Positions 1 to 5,299 of a DNA stretch of 5,644 bases are shown here, piece after piece. The notes under the pieces are model-generated. The model was given only the letters and a program-made list of their open reading frames with translations. It was not told the DNA's origin and did no database searches. Positions within the stretch are counted from its first letter, which is position 1; every line of letters begins with the position of its first letter. Both the position numbers and the translations under genes were made by a program. The stretch comes from an uncultured Collinsella sp. (lineage in GTDB: Bacteria; Actinomycetota; Coriobacteriia; Coriobacteriales; Coriobacteriaceae). The stretch lies in the NCBI GenBank assembly GCA_900547835.1, contig URIJ01000134.1, positions 1 to 5,644 of the forward strand, read 5' to 3'.

Positions 1-6
1 CCGTGT

Positions 7-70
7 GGCGGATACGACCTTCCCGGTGGATGCTTCAGCATCCCTGGTCGTATCCGCCGTTTTTGTTTTT
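7..70 (+). terminator. Intrinsic terminator of an upstream gene outside the window
   Basis: A 13-bp perfect stem (7-19 pairing with 46-58, GGCGGATACGACC and its complement) encloses a second 6-bp stem (28-33 with 38-43, GGATGC/GCATCC) closed by a TTCA loop. A T-rich tract (60-70, broken by one G) follows directly. The T tract lies only on the plus-strand 3' side, so it terminates a rightward transcript whose gene ends before base 1. It would not serve the leftward regulator gene. Confidence 0.9.
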
Positions 71-91
71 GGGCGGGCTGGGTCGTGTTCG

Positions 92-154
92 TTTGTCTCG
101 ATCTGTAACATCTGACTCGCTTTTGACCGTCTAACTGTTACAGATCAAGACAAA
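92..154. repeat. 55-bp dyad repeat, copy 1
   Basis: The core arms are TCTCGATCTGTAACA (96-110) and TGTTACAGATCAAGA (136-150), separated by exactly 25 bases with TTTT at the centre (121-124). In this copy the pairing extends outward to 92 and 154, giving 19-bp arms with a single C-A mismatch (99/147), which becomes a G-U wobble in minus-strand RNA. The copy starts about 20 bases after the T tract of the preceding terminator. No T run follows it on either strand, so it does not look like a classical terminator. The function is unknown; a REP-like or MITE-like interspersed element, an RNA stem-loop or a protein-binding dyad are all possible. Confidence 0.8.
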
Positions 155-175
155 GATGATGGCTGGGTAGACAAA

Positions 176-232
176 ATCTCGATCTGTAACACCTAGTCGA
201 GTTTTTGGGTCCTAGCTGTTACAGATTAAGAT
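176..232. repeat. 55-bp dyad repeat, copy 2
   Basis: The core arms are TCTCGATCTGTAACA (177-191) and TGTTACAGATTAAGA (217-231), again with a 25-base spacer carrying central Ts. The outer part pairs with one mismatch and one wobble, and CTAG at 193-196 can pair with CTAG at 212-215 inside the spacer. It is in the same orientation as copy 1, 81 bp centre to centre, and ends 17 bases from the regulator's stop codon. Read from the minus strand, the stem is followed by ATTTTGTC, so this copy might act as a weak transcript end for the regulator gene. That role is speculative because the loop is long and the stem AT-rich. Confidence 0.78.
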
Positions 233-249
233 GAACGAGCCGAGCACGT

Positions 250-1305
250 CTACGCCCGCAGGTCCTTTACGCTGGAACGCTCGACCAACACGCCCGAGAC
301 GAGCGTGCGGCTTCTGGAACTCGGGGCTTCCAGGCCTGCAACGACCTCGTTGAGCGCACGGATGCCCAGCTCGCGGTGGCGAAACTTCACCGACGTCAGA
401 ATCGAGTTGGGAATCGTCTTGTAAAGCTCGTCATCGAAGCCGATCACGGACACGTCGTCGGGCACGCTGAGCCCTTTGTCACGTAGAGCCATCATCACGC
501 CGTTTGCCATGCAGTCGTTAGCAGCGAGGACCGCCGTGCAATCGGGCTTATCGGCAAGCACAAGGCCCGCGGCATAGCCACTATCCGCATTCCAATCGCC
601 TTGTAGGGGCTCAGGCGGCTCGATACCACGCGCCTCGAGTGCCGCACGCCAACCTGTCATACGGCACTGGCTCGACAGTGACTCTTTTTTACCAGAAACG
701 AAGTACACGTTCTTGTGCCCGTGATTCAAGAAGTACTCGCACGCCATGCGCGCGCCGCCCTCTTGGTCGTCACTGACGGTGGAGCAGGTAGGATGTTCCA
801 TCGGTGTGATAATCACCGTCTTGAGGTCTTTCGGCGCCTCAAAGGTATCAAAGTCATCGACCATCTGACGCAGGTTGAAGATCATGCCATCAACAGGCAG
901 CTGCGACATCCTGCGCGCCGCATCGGCAAGGGTCATCTTCTCCCCCGCCCGCTTTTTGATCATCGTGAGCGCAAAGCCTCGCTCTTCGGCGGCATCGGCG
1001 ATACCGTCAATCATGTCCACGGCGCCGCCCGACAAGTGGAACAGCACCACGCCGATGCACCCGTAACGGCCCAACTTGAGCGAACGCGCGGCAAAGTTGG
1101 TTCGAAACCCGAGCGTCTCCATTGCGGAATGGACCTTATCGCGTGTCGACTCGCGCACGCTATCGGGCTCGTTGATCACGCGCGACACCGTCTTGAGAGA
1201 AACGCCCGCGGCAACTGCCACATCGTTCATTGAGACATTTTTCTTGTCCATCGTTGCCACTACTTCTCCAGTCGGTTTTGCATCGCTTTTTTTGCGTTCT
1301 AGCAT
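250..1305 (-). CDS. LacI-family transcriptional regulator, probable repressor of the divergent lactose PTS operon
   Basis: This is a cytoplasmic sugar-responsive DNA-binding protein of 351 residues, close to the usual 330-350 for the family. An N-terminal helix-turn-helix at about residues 26-45 (MNDVAVAAGVSLKTVSRVIN) is followed by the hinge-helix region (about 70-77, NFAARSLK). A periplasmic-binding-protein-like effector domain follows from about residue 82, with the family signature PDDVSVIGFDD at 282-292. Two starts are plausible. ATG at 1305 has a weak AGG about 7 bases upstream. ATG at 1251 (Met19) would begin MDKKNVSMNDVA, as is typical for the family, but its GGAG lies about 14 bases away. 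The longer form is listed; the first 18 charged residues may not be translated. It diverges from lacE, and the shared palindrome at 1409-1432 is its likely operator, implying autoregulation. The effector is not determinable from sequence; phosphorylated or free galactosides are guesses. Low-GC Gram-positive lac PTS operons typically use a DeoR-type LacR instead. Confidence 0.93.
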   Translation of the reverse strand: MLERKKSDAKPTGEVVATMDKKNVSMNDVAVAAGVSLKTVSRVINEPDSVRESTRDKVHSAMETLGFRTNFAARSLKLGRYGCIGVVLFHLSGGAVDMIDGIADAAEERGFALTMIKKRAGEKMTLADAARRMSQLPVDGMIFNLRQMVDDFDTFEAPKDLKTVIITPMEHPTCSTVSDDQEGGARMACEYFLNHGHKNVYFVSGKKESLSSQCRMTGWRAALEARGIEPPEPLQGDWNADSGYAAGLVLADKPDCTAVLAANDCMANGVMMALRDKGLSVPDDVSVIGFDDELYKTIPNSILTSVKFRHRELGIRALNEVVAGLEAPSSRSRTLVSGVLVERSSVKDLRA

Positions 1306-1320
1306 ACACTACCTGCCCGA

Positions 1321-1343
1321 CCGACAAATCAGCCGTTTATCGG
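1321..1343 (-). other. Small inverted repeat in the regulator's 5' leader
   Basis: CCGACAAA (1321-1328) and TTTATCGG (1336-1343) are complementary except for one position, which becomes a G-U wobble in RNA read from the minus strand. The loop is 7 bases. It lies 16-38 bases upstream of the longer regulator start, so it would be in the leader RNA. No T run follows. It may be chance or a minor leader hairpin. Confidence 0.25.
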
Positions 1344-1390
1344 ACAATATCGACCGTTCACCTGTAAATCCTTGTTGCTCTTCCCAAAAT

Positions 1391-1419
1391 GTCTTACGTT
1401 GTCATTAACGAAATGACAA
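1391..1419 (-). promoter_or_regulatory. Weak candidate promoter for the LacI-family regulator
   Basis: On the minus strand, TTGTCA (complement of 1414-1419) is followed after 17 bases by TAAGAC (complement of 1391-1396). The -35 matches the consensus at 5 of 6 positions and the -10 at only 3 of 6. The -35 lies inside the palindromic operator, so repressor binding would block it. This is a consensus match only and could be wrong. Confidence 0.25.
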
Positions 1420-1432
1420 CGTTGTCATTTCG
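1396..1432. promoter_or_regulatory. LacI-family operator: perfect 24-bp palindrome plus a third half-site
   Basis: Bases 1409-1432 form an uninterrupted perfect palindrome with half-site CGAAATGACAAC and a central C-G step (AACGTT), the symmetry typical of LacI/GalR-family operators. An extra half-site ACGTTGTCATT at 1396-1406 is a direct repeat of 1419-1429. It also forms an 11-bp inverted repeat with 1412-1422 across a 5-base gap. The site sits between the divergent regulator and lacE, about 100 bp from lacE and 90 bp from the regulator's longer start, so one site could control both. Binding by this regulator is inferred from position and symmetry. Confidence 0.82.
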
Positions 1433-1450
1433 CAATGCCTTCCTTAAGCA
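1422..1450 (+). promoter_or_regulatory. Weak candidate promoter for lacE-lacG
   Basis: TTGTCA (1422-1427, 5 of 6 to the -35 consensus) lies in the right half of the palindrome. Seventeen bases downstream is TAAGCA (1445-1450), a poor -10. If this is the promoter, transcription starts near 1457 and gives a leader of about 75 bases, and operator occupancy would cover the -35. No better -35/-10 pair was seen in 1306-1533, so the real promoter may be weak, activator-dependent or non-consensus. Confidence 0.25.
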
Positions 1451-1456
1451 GGAAGG
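1438..1456. other. 7-bp inverted repeat just downstream of the operator
   Basis: CCTTCCT (1438-1444) and AGGAAGG (1450-1456) are perfectly complementary around a 5-base loop. The element overlaps the proposed -10 region of lacE. It could be a second protein-binding dyad or a hairpin at the 5' end of the transcript. No T tract follows, so it is not a terminator. Confidence 0.35.
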
Positions 1457-1533
1457 TTTCCGGGCAGTCCTGACCATCCATCGACGACCAGTTCCATCCA
1501 CATGCATCGCGCATCGAGCAACAAAGGAGCTCT

Positions 1534-3318
1534 ATGGACGCCATCGTAAAGATGCTCGAAAAGCATCAGCCGTTCTTTGAGAAGATCTCGAGGAACATCT
1601 ACCTCCAGGCCATTAAGGACGGATTCCTTGGGTGCATGCCCATCGTCCTCACCTCTTCGATCTTTCTGTTGATCGCCACCCTTCCTGGCGTAGTTGGCAT
1701 CACGCTGCCCCAGCCGCTCATCGACTGGTGCAATAAGCTGTACAACTTCACCATGGGCGTCATGGGCATCATGGTTGCCGGCACCACCGCCAAGAACTTT
1801 ACGGCTTCCATGAACCGTCGCATGCCCGCCGGCAAGGTGCTCAACGACGGCTCCACCATGGTGGCCGCCCAGTGCAGCATGCTGCTGCTCGCTGTTACGC
1901 AGTTCACCACCAAGTTCGACGGCTCCGAGCTTTCGGTCTTCGATTGCACCAGCATGGGTACGCGCGGTCTGTTCTCGGCCTATATCGCCGCGTTCATTAC
2001 CGTGTGGGTTTATAAGTTCTGCGTCTCGCGCGATCTGACCATTAAGCTGCCCAAGGAGGTCCCGGGCGCCATCGCTCAGAACTTCCGCGACATCATCCCC
2101 TTTGGCGGCGCCGTCATCATCTGCGGCATCATCGATGTCGTCGTGCGCAACCTCATGGGCGTTCCGTTCTCCGAGCTGCTTATCAAACTGCTCTCCCCGC
2201 TCTTTACCGCCGCAGAAACCTATCCTGGCCTTATCCTTATCCAGGCAGCCACCGCGTTCTTCTGGTTCATCGGCGTCCACGGCCCCTCGATTGTCCAGCC
2301 GGGCATCGACCCCATCCGTCTTGCCAACCAGGCCGAGAACCTGCAGGTTCTGCTGGCCGGTGGCCACCCTGCCCACTCCCTCACCTTTAACATGTCGCTC
2401 GTGGGTGAGTTCGGCGGCACCGGCGCCACGTTCATCGTGCCGCTTCTGCTGATTCTCTTTATGAAGTCCAAGCAGCTCAAAGCCGTCGGTAAGGCCTCGA
2501 TTGTTCCTGTTGCCTTCGCCGTCAACGAACCGCTGCTCTTTGGCGCGCCGATGATCCTTAATCCCTACATGCTCATCCCCTTTGTTGCCGCCGGTTGCGT
2601 CAACGTGAGTGTTGCCAAGTTCTTTATCGATAACGTGGGCATGAACGGCTTCTCCTTCGTGGTGCCTTGGGCTACCCCTGCCCCCATCGGCATCTTCATC
2701 ACCACGAACTTCCAGCTTATCGCCCTGATATTTGTCGCGATTATCATCTTGCTGGACGCCATCATCTACCTGCCGTTCTTGAAGGCATACGATAAGCTGC
2801 TCTGCGACCAGGAGGCCGAGCGCGCCGCCGAGCTGGGTCTCGAGTCCAATGGTGCCGCTGACATCGCCGCCAAGCCCTCTGCGCCCGCTGTCGAGCAGGC
2901 TACCGCTTCCGTCGAGACGACTGTTGCCGCCGCCGACAGCAAGTCTGTCGCCGATCAGCCCGAGTCCGAGCCCGCTGCCGATGCATCCGCCAAGAAGCAT
3001 GTCGATGGCCTGAAGGTCCTCGTCCTGTGCGCCGGCGCCGGAACCTCTGCCATGCTCGCCAACGCCATCAAGGAAGGTGCCGCACAGACCGGAGAGAACA
3101 TCGCTTCCTCCGCAGGTGCCTATGGCCAGCACACTGCCATCATGGATCAGTACGACGTCATCGTGCTCGCCCCGCAGGTTCGTAGCTACTACAACGACAT
3201 GAAGGCCGACACCGATCGCCTGGGCATTAAGCTGCTCGCCCCGCGCGGCAAGGAATACATCGACCTTACCCGCGACCCCGCCGGTGCCATCAAGTGGCTC
3301 CGCGAGAACCTCGACTAG
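1534..3318 (+). CDS. lacE: Lactose-type PTS permease, fused EIIC-EIIB (EIICB)
   Basis: This inner-membrane transporter takes up lactose and phosphorylates it during entry using phosphate from HPr via EIIA and EIIB. The 594-residue protein resembles lactococcal LacE (568 residues) along its length, starting with the shared PFFEKISRNIYL segment (residues 13-24). The membrane EIIC domain spans about 1-425, with hydrophobic stretches near 31-50, 72-90, 106-124, 143-163, 189-210, 225-247, 297-312, 325-362 and 389-416. Family signatures include GVHGP (247-251), GGTGAT and NEPLLFGAP (from Asn331). An Ala/Glu-rich linker of about 60 residues (428-489) leads to the cytosolic EIIB domain (about 490-594), whose phospho-acceptor Cys499 lies in LVLCAGAGTSAML. 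AAAGGAG at 1523-1529 sits 4 bases before ATG and fixes the start. It is co-oriented with lacG, 75 bp apart. No EIIA gene accompanies it. Lactose is the favoured substrate because of its lacG partner; other beta-galactosides are possible. Confidence 0.95.
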   Translation: MDAIVKMLEKHQPFFEKISRNIYLQAIKDGFLGCMPIVLTSSIFLLIATLPGVVGITLPQPLIDWCNKLYNFTMGVMGIMVAGTTAKNFTASMNRRMPAGKVLNDGSTMVAAQCSMLLLAVTQFTTKFDGSELSVFDCTSMGTRGLFSAYIAAFITVWVYKFCVSRDLTIKLPKEVPGAIAQNFRDIIPFGGAVIICGIIDVVVRNLMGVPFSELLIKLLSPLFTAAETYPGLILIQAATAFFWFIGVHGPSIVQPGIDPIRLANQAENLQVLLAGGHPAHSLTFNMSLVGEFGGTGATFIVPLLLILFMKSKQLKAVGKASIVPVAFAVNEPLLFGAPMILNPYMLIPFVAAGCVNVSVAKFFIDNVGMNGFSFVVPWATPAPIGIFITTNFQLIALIFVAIIILLDAIIYLPFLKAYDKLLCDQEAERAAELGLESNGAADIAAKPSAPAVEQATASVETTVAAADSKSVADQPESEPAADASAKKHVDGLKVLVLCAGAGTSAMLANAIKEGAAQTGENIASSAGAYGQHTAIMDQYDVIVLAPQVRSYYNDMKADTDRLGIKLLAPRGKEYIDLTRDPAGAIKWLRENLD

Positions 3319-3332
3319 CTCCCCCCTCTGTT

Positions 3333-3359
3333 GGTGCCCGGATCCCCAGTTCGGGCACC
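3333..3359 (+). other. Intercistronic stem-loop between lacE and lacG
   Basis: GGTGCCCG (3333-3340) pairs perfectly with CGGGCACC (3352-3359) across an 11-base loop, starting 15 bases after the lacE stop. The following sequence (TCTCCCTATTCG) has no T run, so read-through into lacG is expected. It could stabilise the 3' end of the lacE message or mark a processing site that sets different amounts of permease and hydrolase. That role is inference. Confidence 0.65.
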
Positions 3360-3393
3360 TCTCCCTATTCGTATCCCACAGAAAGGATGACTC

Positions 3394-4815
3394 ATGACCA
3401 ACCCCATGCAGTTCCCCGACGGCTTTGTGTTTGGCGGCGCCACCGCCGCTTACCAGGTTGAGGGCGGGACCCGCACGCACGGCAAGGGCAAAGTTCCCTG
3501 GGACGATTTCTTGGCTGCTCAGGGTCGCTTCTCCCCCGACCCCGCAAGCGATTTCTACAACAAATACCCGGTCGATATCGACCTGTGCCAGCGCTTTGGC
3601 ATCAACGGCATCCGTGTCTCCATCGCCTGGAGCCGCATCTTCCCCAATGGCACCGGCGAGATTAACCCCGAGGGAGTCGCTTTCTATCACGAGCTTTTTG
3701 CCACCTGCAACAAAGCTGGCGTTATCCCCTATGTCACGCTCGATCACTTTGACACGCCCGAGGCCTTCTACCAGGACGGCGGCGAGGGATTCCTGACGCG
3801 CACGACGATCGACGCCTTTGTTGCATACGCCAAGTTCTGCTTTGCCGAGTTCACCGAGGTCAAGCACTGGTTTACCTTTAACGAGATTCCCGCGACCGCC
3901 GAGGGCAGCTTTATCGTCGGCAACTGGCCGCACGGCGAGAAGTACCGTCTGGACAAGGCCTTCCAGCTCATGCACAACATGATGGTGGCCCACGCCAAGG
4001 CCGTTGTCGCCTTCCATGATGGCGGCTTTGAGGGCGAGATCGGTATTGTCCAGAACCTGGAGCCCAAGTATCCCCTCGACCCCAACAGCGCCGCCGACTG
4101 CGAGGCAGCTCGCATGGCCGACGTCATCAACAACCGCTGGGTACTCGACGCCACCTTCCGCGGCCACTATGCGGCCGACACCATGGAGGCTGCAACCAAG
4201 CTGGCCCACATCGCCGGCGGCGAGCTCGACGTCCGCGACGAGGACATCGCCGCGCTGACCGCCGCGCTCCCCTACAACGATTGCCTGGGCGTCAACACCT
4301 ACAAGTGCCAGTTCCTGCGTGCCGCCGAGGGCGAAAACGACATCAACCACAATGGCACCGGCGACAAGGGCTCCTCGCGCTGGTTCCTCAAGGGCGTGGG
4401 CGAGGCATGCGTGCGCGAAGGCGTACCCACCACCGATTGGGACTGGATCATCTATCCCGAGGGCCTCTACGACCTGCTGCTCCGCATTAAGAACGATTAC
4501 CCCAACTACAAGAAGATCTACATCACCGAGAACGGCATGGGCTATAAGGACGACTTTGAGGACGGCTTTATCGACGACGCCCCTCGCATCGACTACATGC
4601 GTCAGCATCTCGCATGGATCCTCAAGGCAATCGACGGCGGCGTGAACGTCGACGGCTACTTTGTGTGGTCGCTGCAGGACCAGTTCTCCTGGACCAACGG
4701 CTATAACAAGCGCTATGGCCTGTTCTACATCGACTTTGAGACCCAGAAGCGCTATCCCAAGGCGAGCGCGTACTGGTACAAGAACGTCGCGGAGACCGGC
4801 AGGCTCATGGCCTAG
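3394..4815 (+). CDS. lacG: 6-phospho-beta-galactosidase, glycoside hydrolase family 1
   Basis: This cytosolic retaining hydrolase cleaves lactose 6-phosphate, the product of the PTS permease, to galactose 6-phosphate and glucose. The 473-residue length is close to lactococcal LacG (468), and the two align almost end to end with a shift of 4. Catalytic residues are visible: acid/base Glu164 in TFNEI and nucleophile Glu379 in ITENG. The phosphate-binding set Ser432, Lys439 and Tyr441 is present in FSWTNGYNKRY. Trp433, corresponding to LacG Trp429, favours a galactoside over the 6-phospho-beta-glucosidases, which usually have a smaller residue there. The early GH1 motif FGGATAAYQVEG is intact. 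AAAGGA at 3382-3387 lies 6 bases before ATG. The gene follows lacE in the same operon and ends in a strong terminator. It shares lacE's codon bias, with no TTA, CTA or TCA codons. A broader aryl-6-phosphoglycosidase role cannot be excluded. Confidence 0.95.
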   Translation: MTNPMQFPDGFVFGGATAAYQVEGGTRTHGKGKVPWDDFLAAQGRFSPDPASDFYNKYPVDIDLCQRFGINGIRVSIAWSRIFPNGTGEINPEGVAFYHELFATCNKAGVIPYVTLDHFDTPEAFYQDGGEGFLTRTTIDAFVAYAKFCFAEFTEVKHWFTFNEIPATAEGSFIVGNWPHGEKYRLDKAFQLMHNMMVAHAKAVVAFHDGGFEGEIGIVQNLEPKYPLDPNSAADCEAARMADVINNRWVLDATFRGHYAADTMEAATKLAHIAGGELDVRDEDIAALTAALPYNDCLGVNTYKCQFLRAAEGENDINHNGTGDKGSSRWFLKGVGEACVREGVPTTDWDWIIYPEGLYDLLLRIKNDYPNYKKIYITENGMGYKDDFEDGFIDDAPRIDYMRQHLAWILKAIDGGVNVDGYFVWSLQDQFSWTNGYNKRYGLFYIDFETQKRYPKASAYWYKNVAETGRLMA

Positions 4816-4837
4816 TTTCAACCACATATCCCCTTTC

Positions 4838-4886
4838 GGCCGCATGCGAATCCCTCCACGGGATCGCATGCGGCCTTTTTTGTTTT
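4838..4886 (+). terminator. Intrinsic terminator of the lacE-lacG operon
   Basis: A 12-bp perfect stem (4838-4849 with 4864-4875, GGCCGCATGCGA and complement) continues, after one bulged A, into a 4-bp inner stem (4851-4854 with 4860-4863) with a 5-base loop. The tract TTTTTTGTTTT (4876-4886) follows. It starts 22 bases after the lacG stop. The T tract closely resembles that of the terminator at 7-70. Confidence 0.93.
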
Positions 4887-4910
4887 GGCTCGGTCCGAGC
4901 AGACCGTTTG

Positions 4911-4965
4911 TCTCGATCCGTAACATCTAACCCGGTTTTCTACTCCCAACTGTTACAGATTGAGA
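4911..4965. repeat. 55-bp dyad repeat, copy 3
   Basis: Arms TCTCGATCCGTAACA (4911-4925) and TGTTACAGATTGAGA (4951-4965) flank a 25-base spacer with central TTTT (4936-4939), the same geometry as copies 1 and 2 more than 4 kb away. One pair is a G-U wobble (4915/4961) and one a mismatch (4919/4957). Bases 4905-4928 match 90-113 at all but one position, so similarity to copy 1 extends beyond the arm. It begins about 20 bases after the operon terminator's T tract and ends 67 bases before the antitoxin start. Confidence 0.8.
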
Positions 4966-4970
4966 TAATT

Positions 4971-5006
4971 CGTCGACGCCGACGTTTTAATATACCGTGG
5001 TACAAT
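4971..5006 (+). promoter_or_regulatory. Candidate promoter and autoregulatory region of the toxin-antitoxin operon
   Basis: TACAAT (5001-5006) matches 5 of 6 of the -10 consensus and is preceded by TGG (4998-5000), an extended -10 arrangement. No good -35 sits 16-18 bases upstream. An alternative, TTTAAT at 4986-4991 with TTGAGA at 4960-4965, has a poor 20-base spacing. Short dyads overlap the region: CGTCG/CGACG (4971-4975, 4980-4984), TACC-GT-GGTA (4993-5002), and AGGTACCT (5025-5032) on the ribosome site. YefM/Phd antitoxins normally repress their own operon through short palindromes, so these are operator candidates only. Confidence 0.45.
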
Positions 5007-5020
5007 TACGTCCCAACGCA

Positions 5021-5028
5021 AAGGAGGT
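5021..5028 (+). promoter_or_regulatory. Strong ribosome binding site that fixes the antitoxin start
   Basis: AAGGAGGT, a near-perfect anti-16S match, lies 4 bases before ATG 5033. It rules against the in-frame GTG at 4997, which would overlap the proposed -10 element and add 12 residues not resembling the family. Confidence 0.85.
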
Positions 5029-5032
5029 ACCT

Positions 5033-5299
5033 ATGTCCACCTGTGTGCCTGTCCGAGATATGAAGGACACCGCTGCATTTACCGCGCTTGTTGAGTCTGA
5101 GCGCGATGTCACCGTTACCAAGAACGGCTACGAGGCCATGCACTGCATCAGCAGCGACCAGTATCGTCTCATGCAAGACGAAATCGCCAAAGCCAAGCTG
5201 CTGTCTCGTATGATGCTGGCAGAAGACGAGATATCGCAAGGCGACTACAGCGACTACGACTCCTTCGCGACCGCGATACGAGACAAATATGACCTATAA
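5033..5299 (+). CDS. Phd/YefM-family antitoxin of a type II toxin-antitoxin module
   Basis: This 88-residue protein is predicted to neutralise the toxin encoded directly downstream and to repress the shared promoter as a toxin complex. The N-terminal part follows the Phd/YefM pattern: VPVRDMKDTAAFTALV (residues 5-20), then a VTVTKNGYEAMHCIS strand-turn-strand (26-40), where KNGY is the family hallmark. A helix follows from about 42-66. The C-terminal tail (about 67-88, acidic and Tyr-rich, ending AIRDKYDL) matches the region that wraps the toxin in this family. The length is typical (75-90). Its last 11 bases overlap the toxin start, a usual coupling arrangement. Assignment to Phd/YefM is by motif recognition; no symbol is given because the exact subfamily is unclear. 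Confidence 0.88.
   Translation: MSTCVPVRDMKDTAAFTALVESERDVTVTKNGYEAMHCISSDQYRLMQDEIAKAKLLSRMMLAEDEISQGDYSDYDSFATAIRDKYDL

Noticed and set aside
91..232. Dyad copies 1 and 2 as intrinsic terminators of the regulator gene
   Set aside because: The 25-base loops and AT-rich stems lack a proper T tract on the relevant side. Only copy 2 has a short TTTT on the minus strand, so the role is left as speculation.
71..249. Possible CRISPR-like or tandem-repeat array formed by dyad copies 1 and 2
   Set aside because: There are only two nearby units. The arms are inverted repeats around a fixed 25-bp centre with a third isolated copy more than 4 kb away, and there are no regularly spaced direct repeats or cas genes.
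715..1233. Plus-strand open frame of 172 codons inside the regulator gene
   Set aside because: It is opposite the well-supported LacI-family gene, has no ribosome site, and gives a His/Arg-rich translation typical of antisense frames in GC-rich DNA.
1076..1408. Plus-strand open frame running from the regulator gene into the divergent control region
   Set aside because: It overlaps the regulator's N-terminus, the leader and part of the operator, and shows no recognisable motif or ribosome site.
1457..1533. Riboswitch or PRD-type antiterminator target in the lacE leader
   Set aside because: The possible leader is only about 75 bases, and no terminator/antiterminator pair or known riboswitch core was seen.
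1444..4926. A 1160-codon open frame on the minus strand opposite lacE and lacG
   Set aside because: It is in exact antisense register with two clearly real genes, starts inside the dyad repeat, reads through the lacE-lacG gap, and its low-complexity Val/Gly/Asp-rich translation matches no family. It is explained by the lack of TTA, CTA and TCA codons in the sense genes.
4997..5035. Longer antitoxin form starting at GTG 4997
   Set aside because: The strong ribosome site at 5021-5028 serves ATG 5033, and the GTG overlaps the proposed -10 region.
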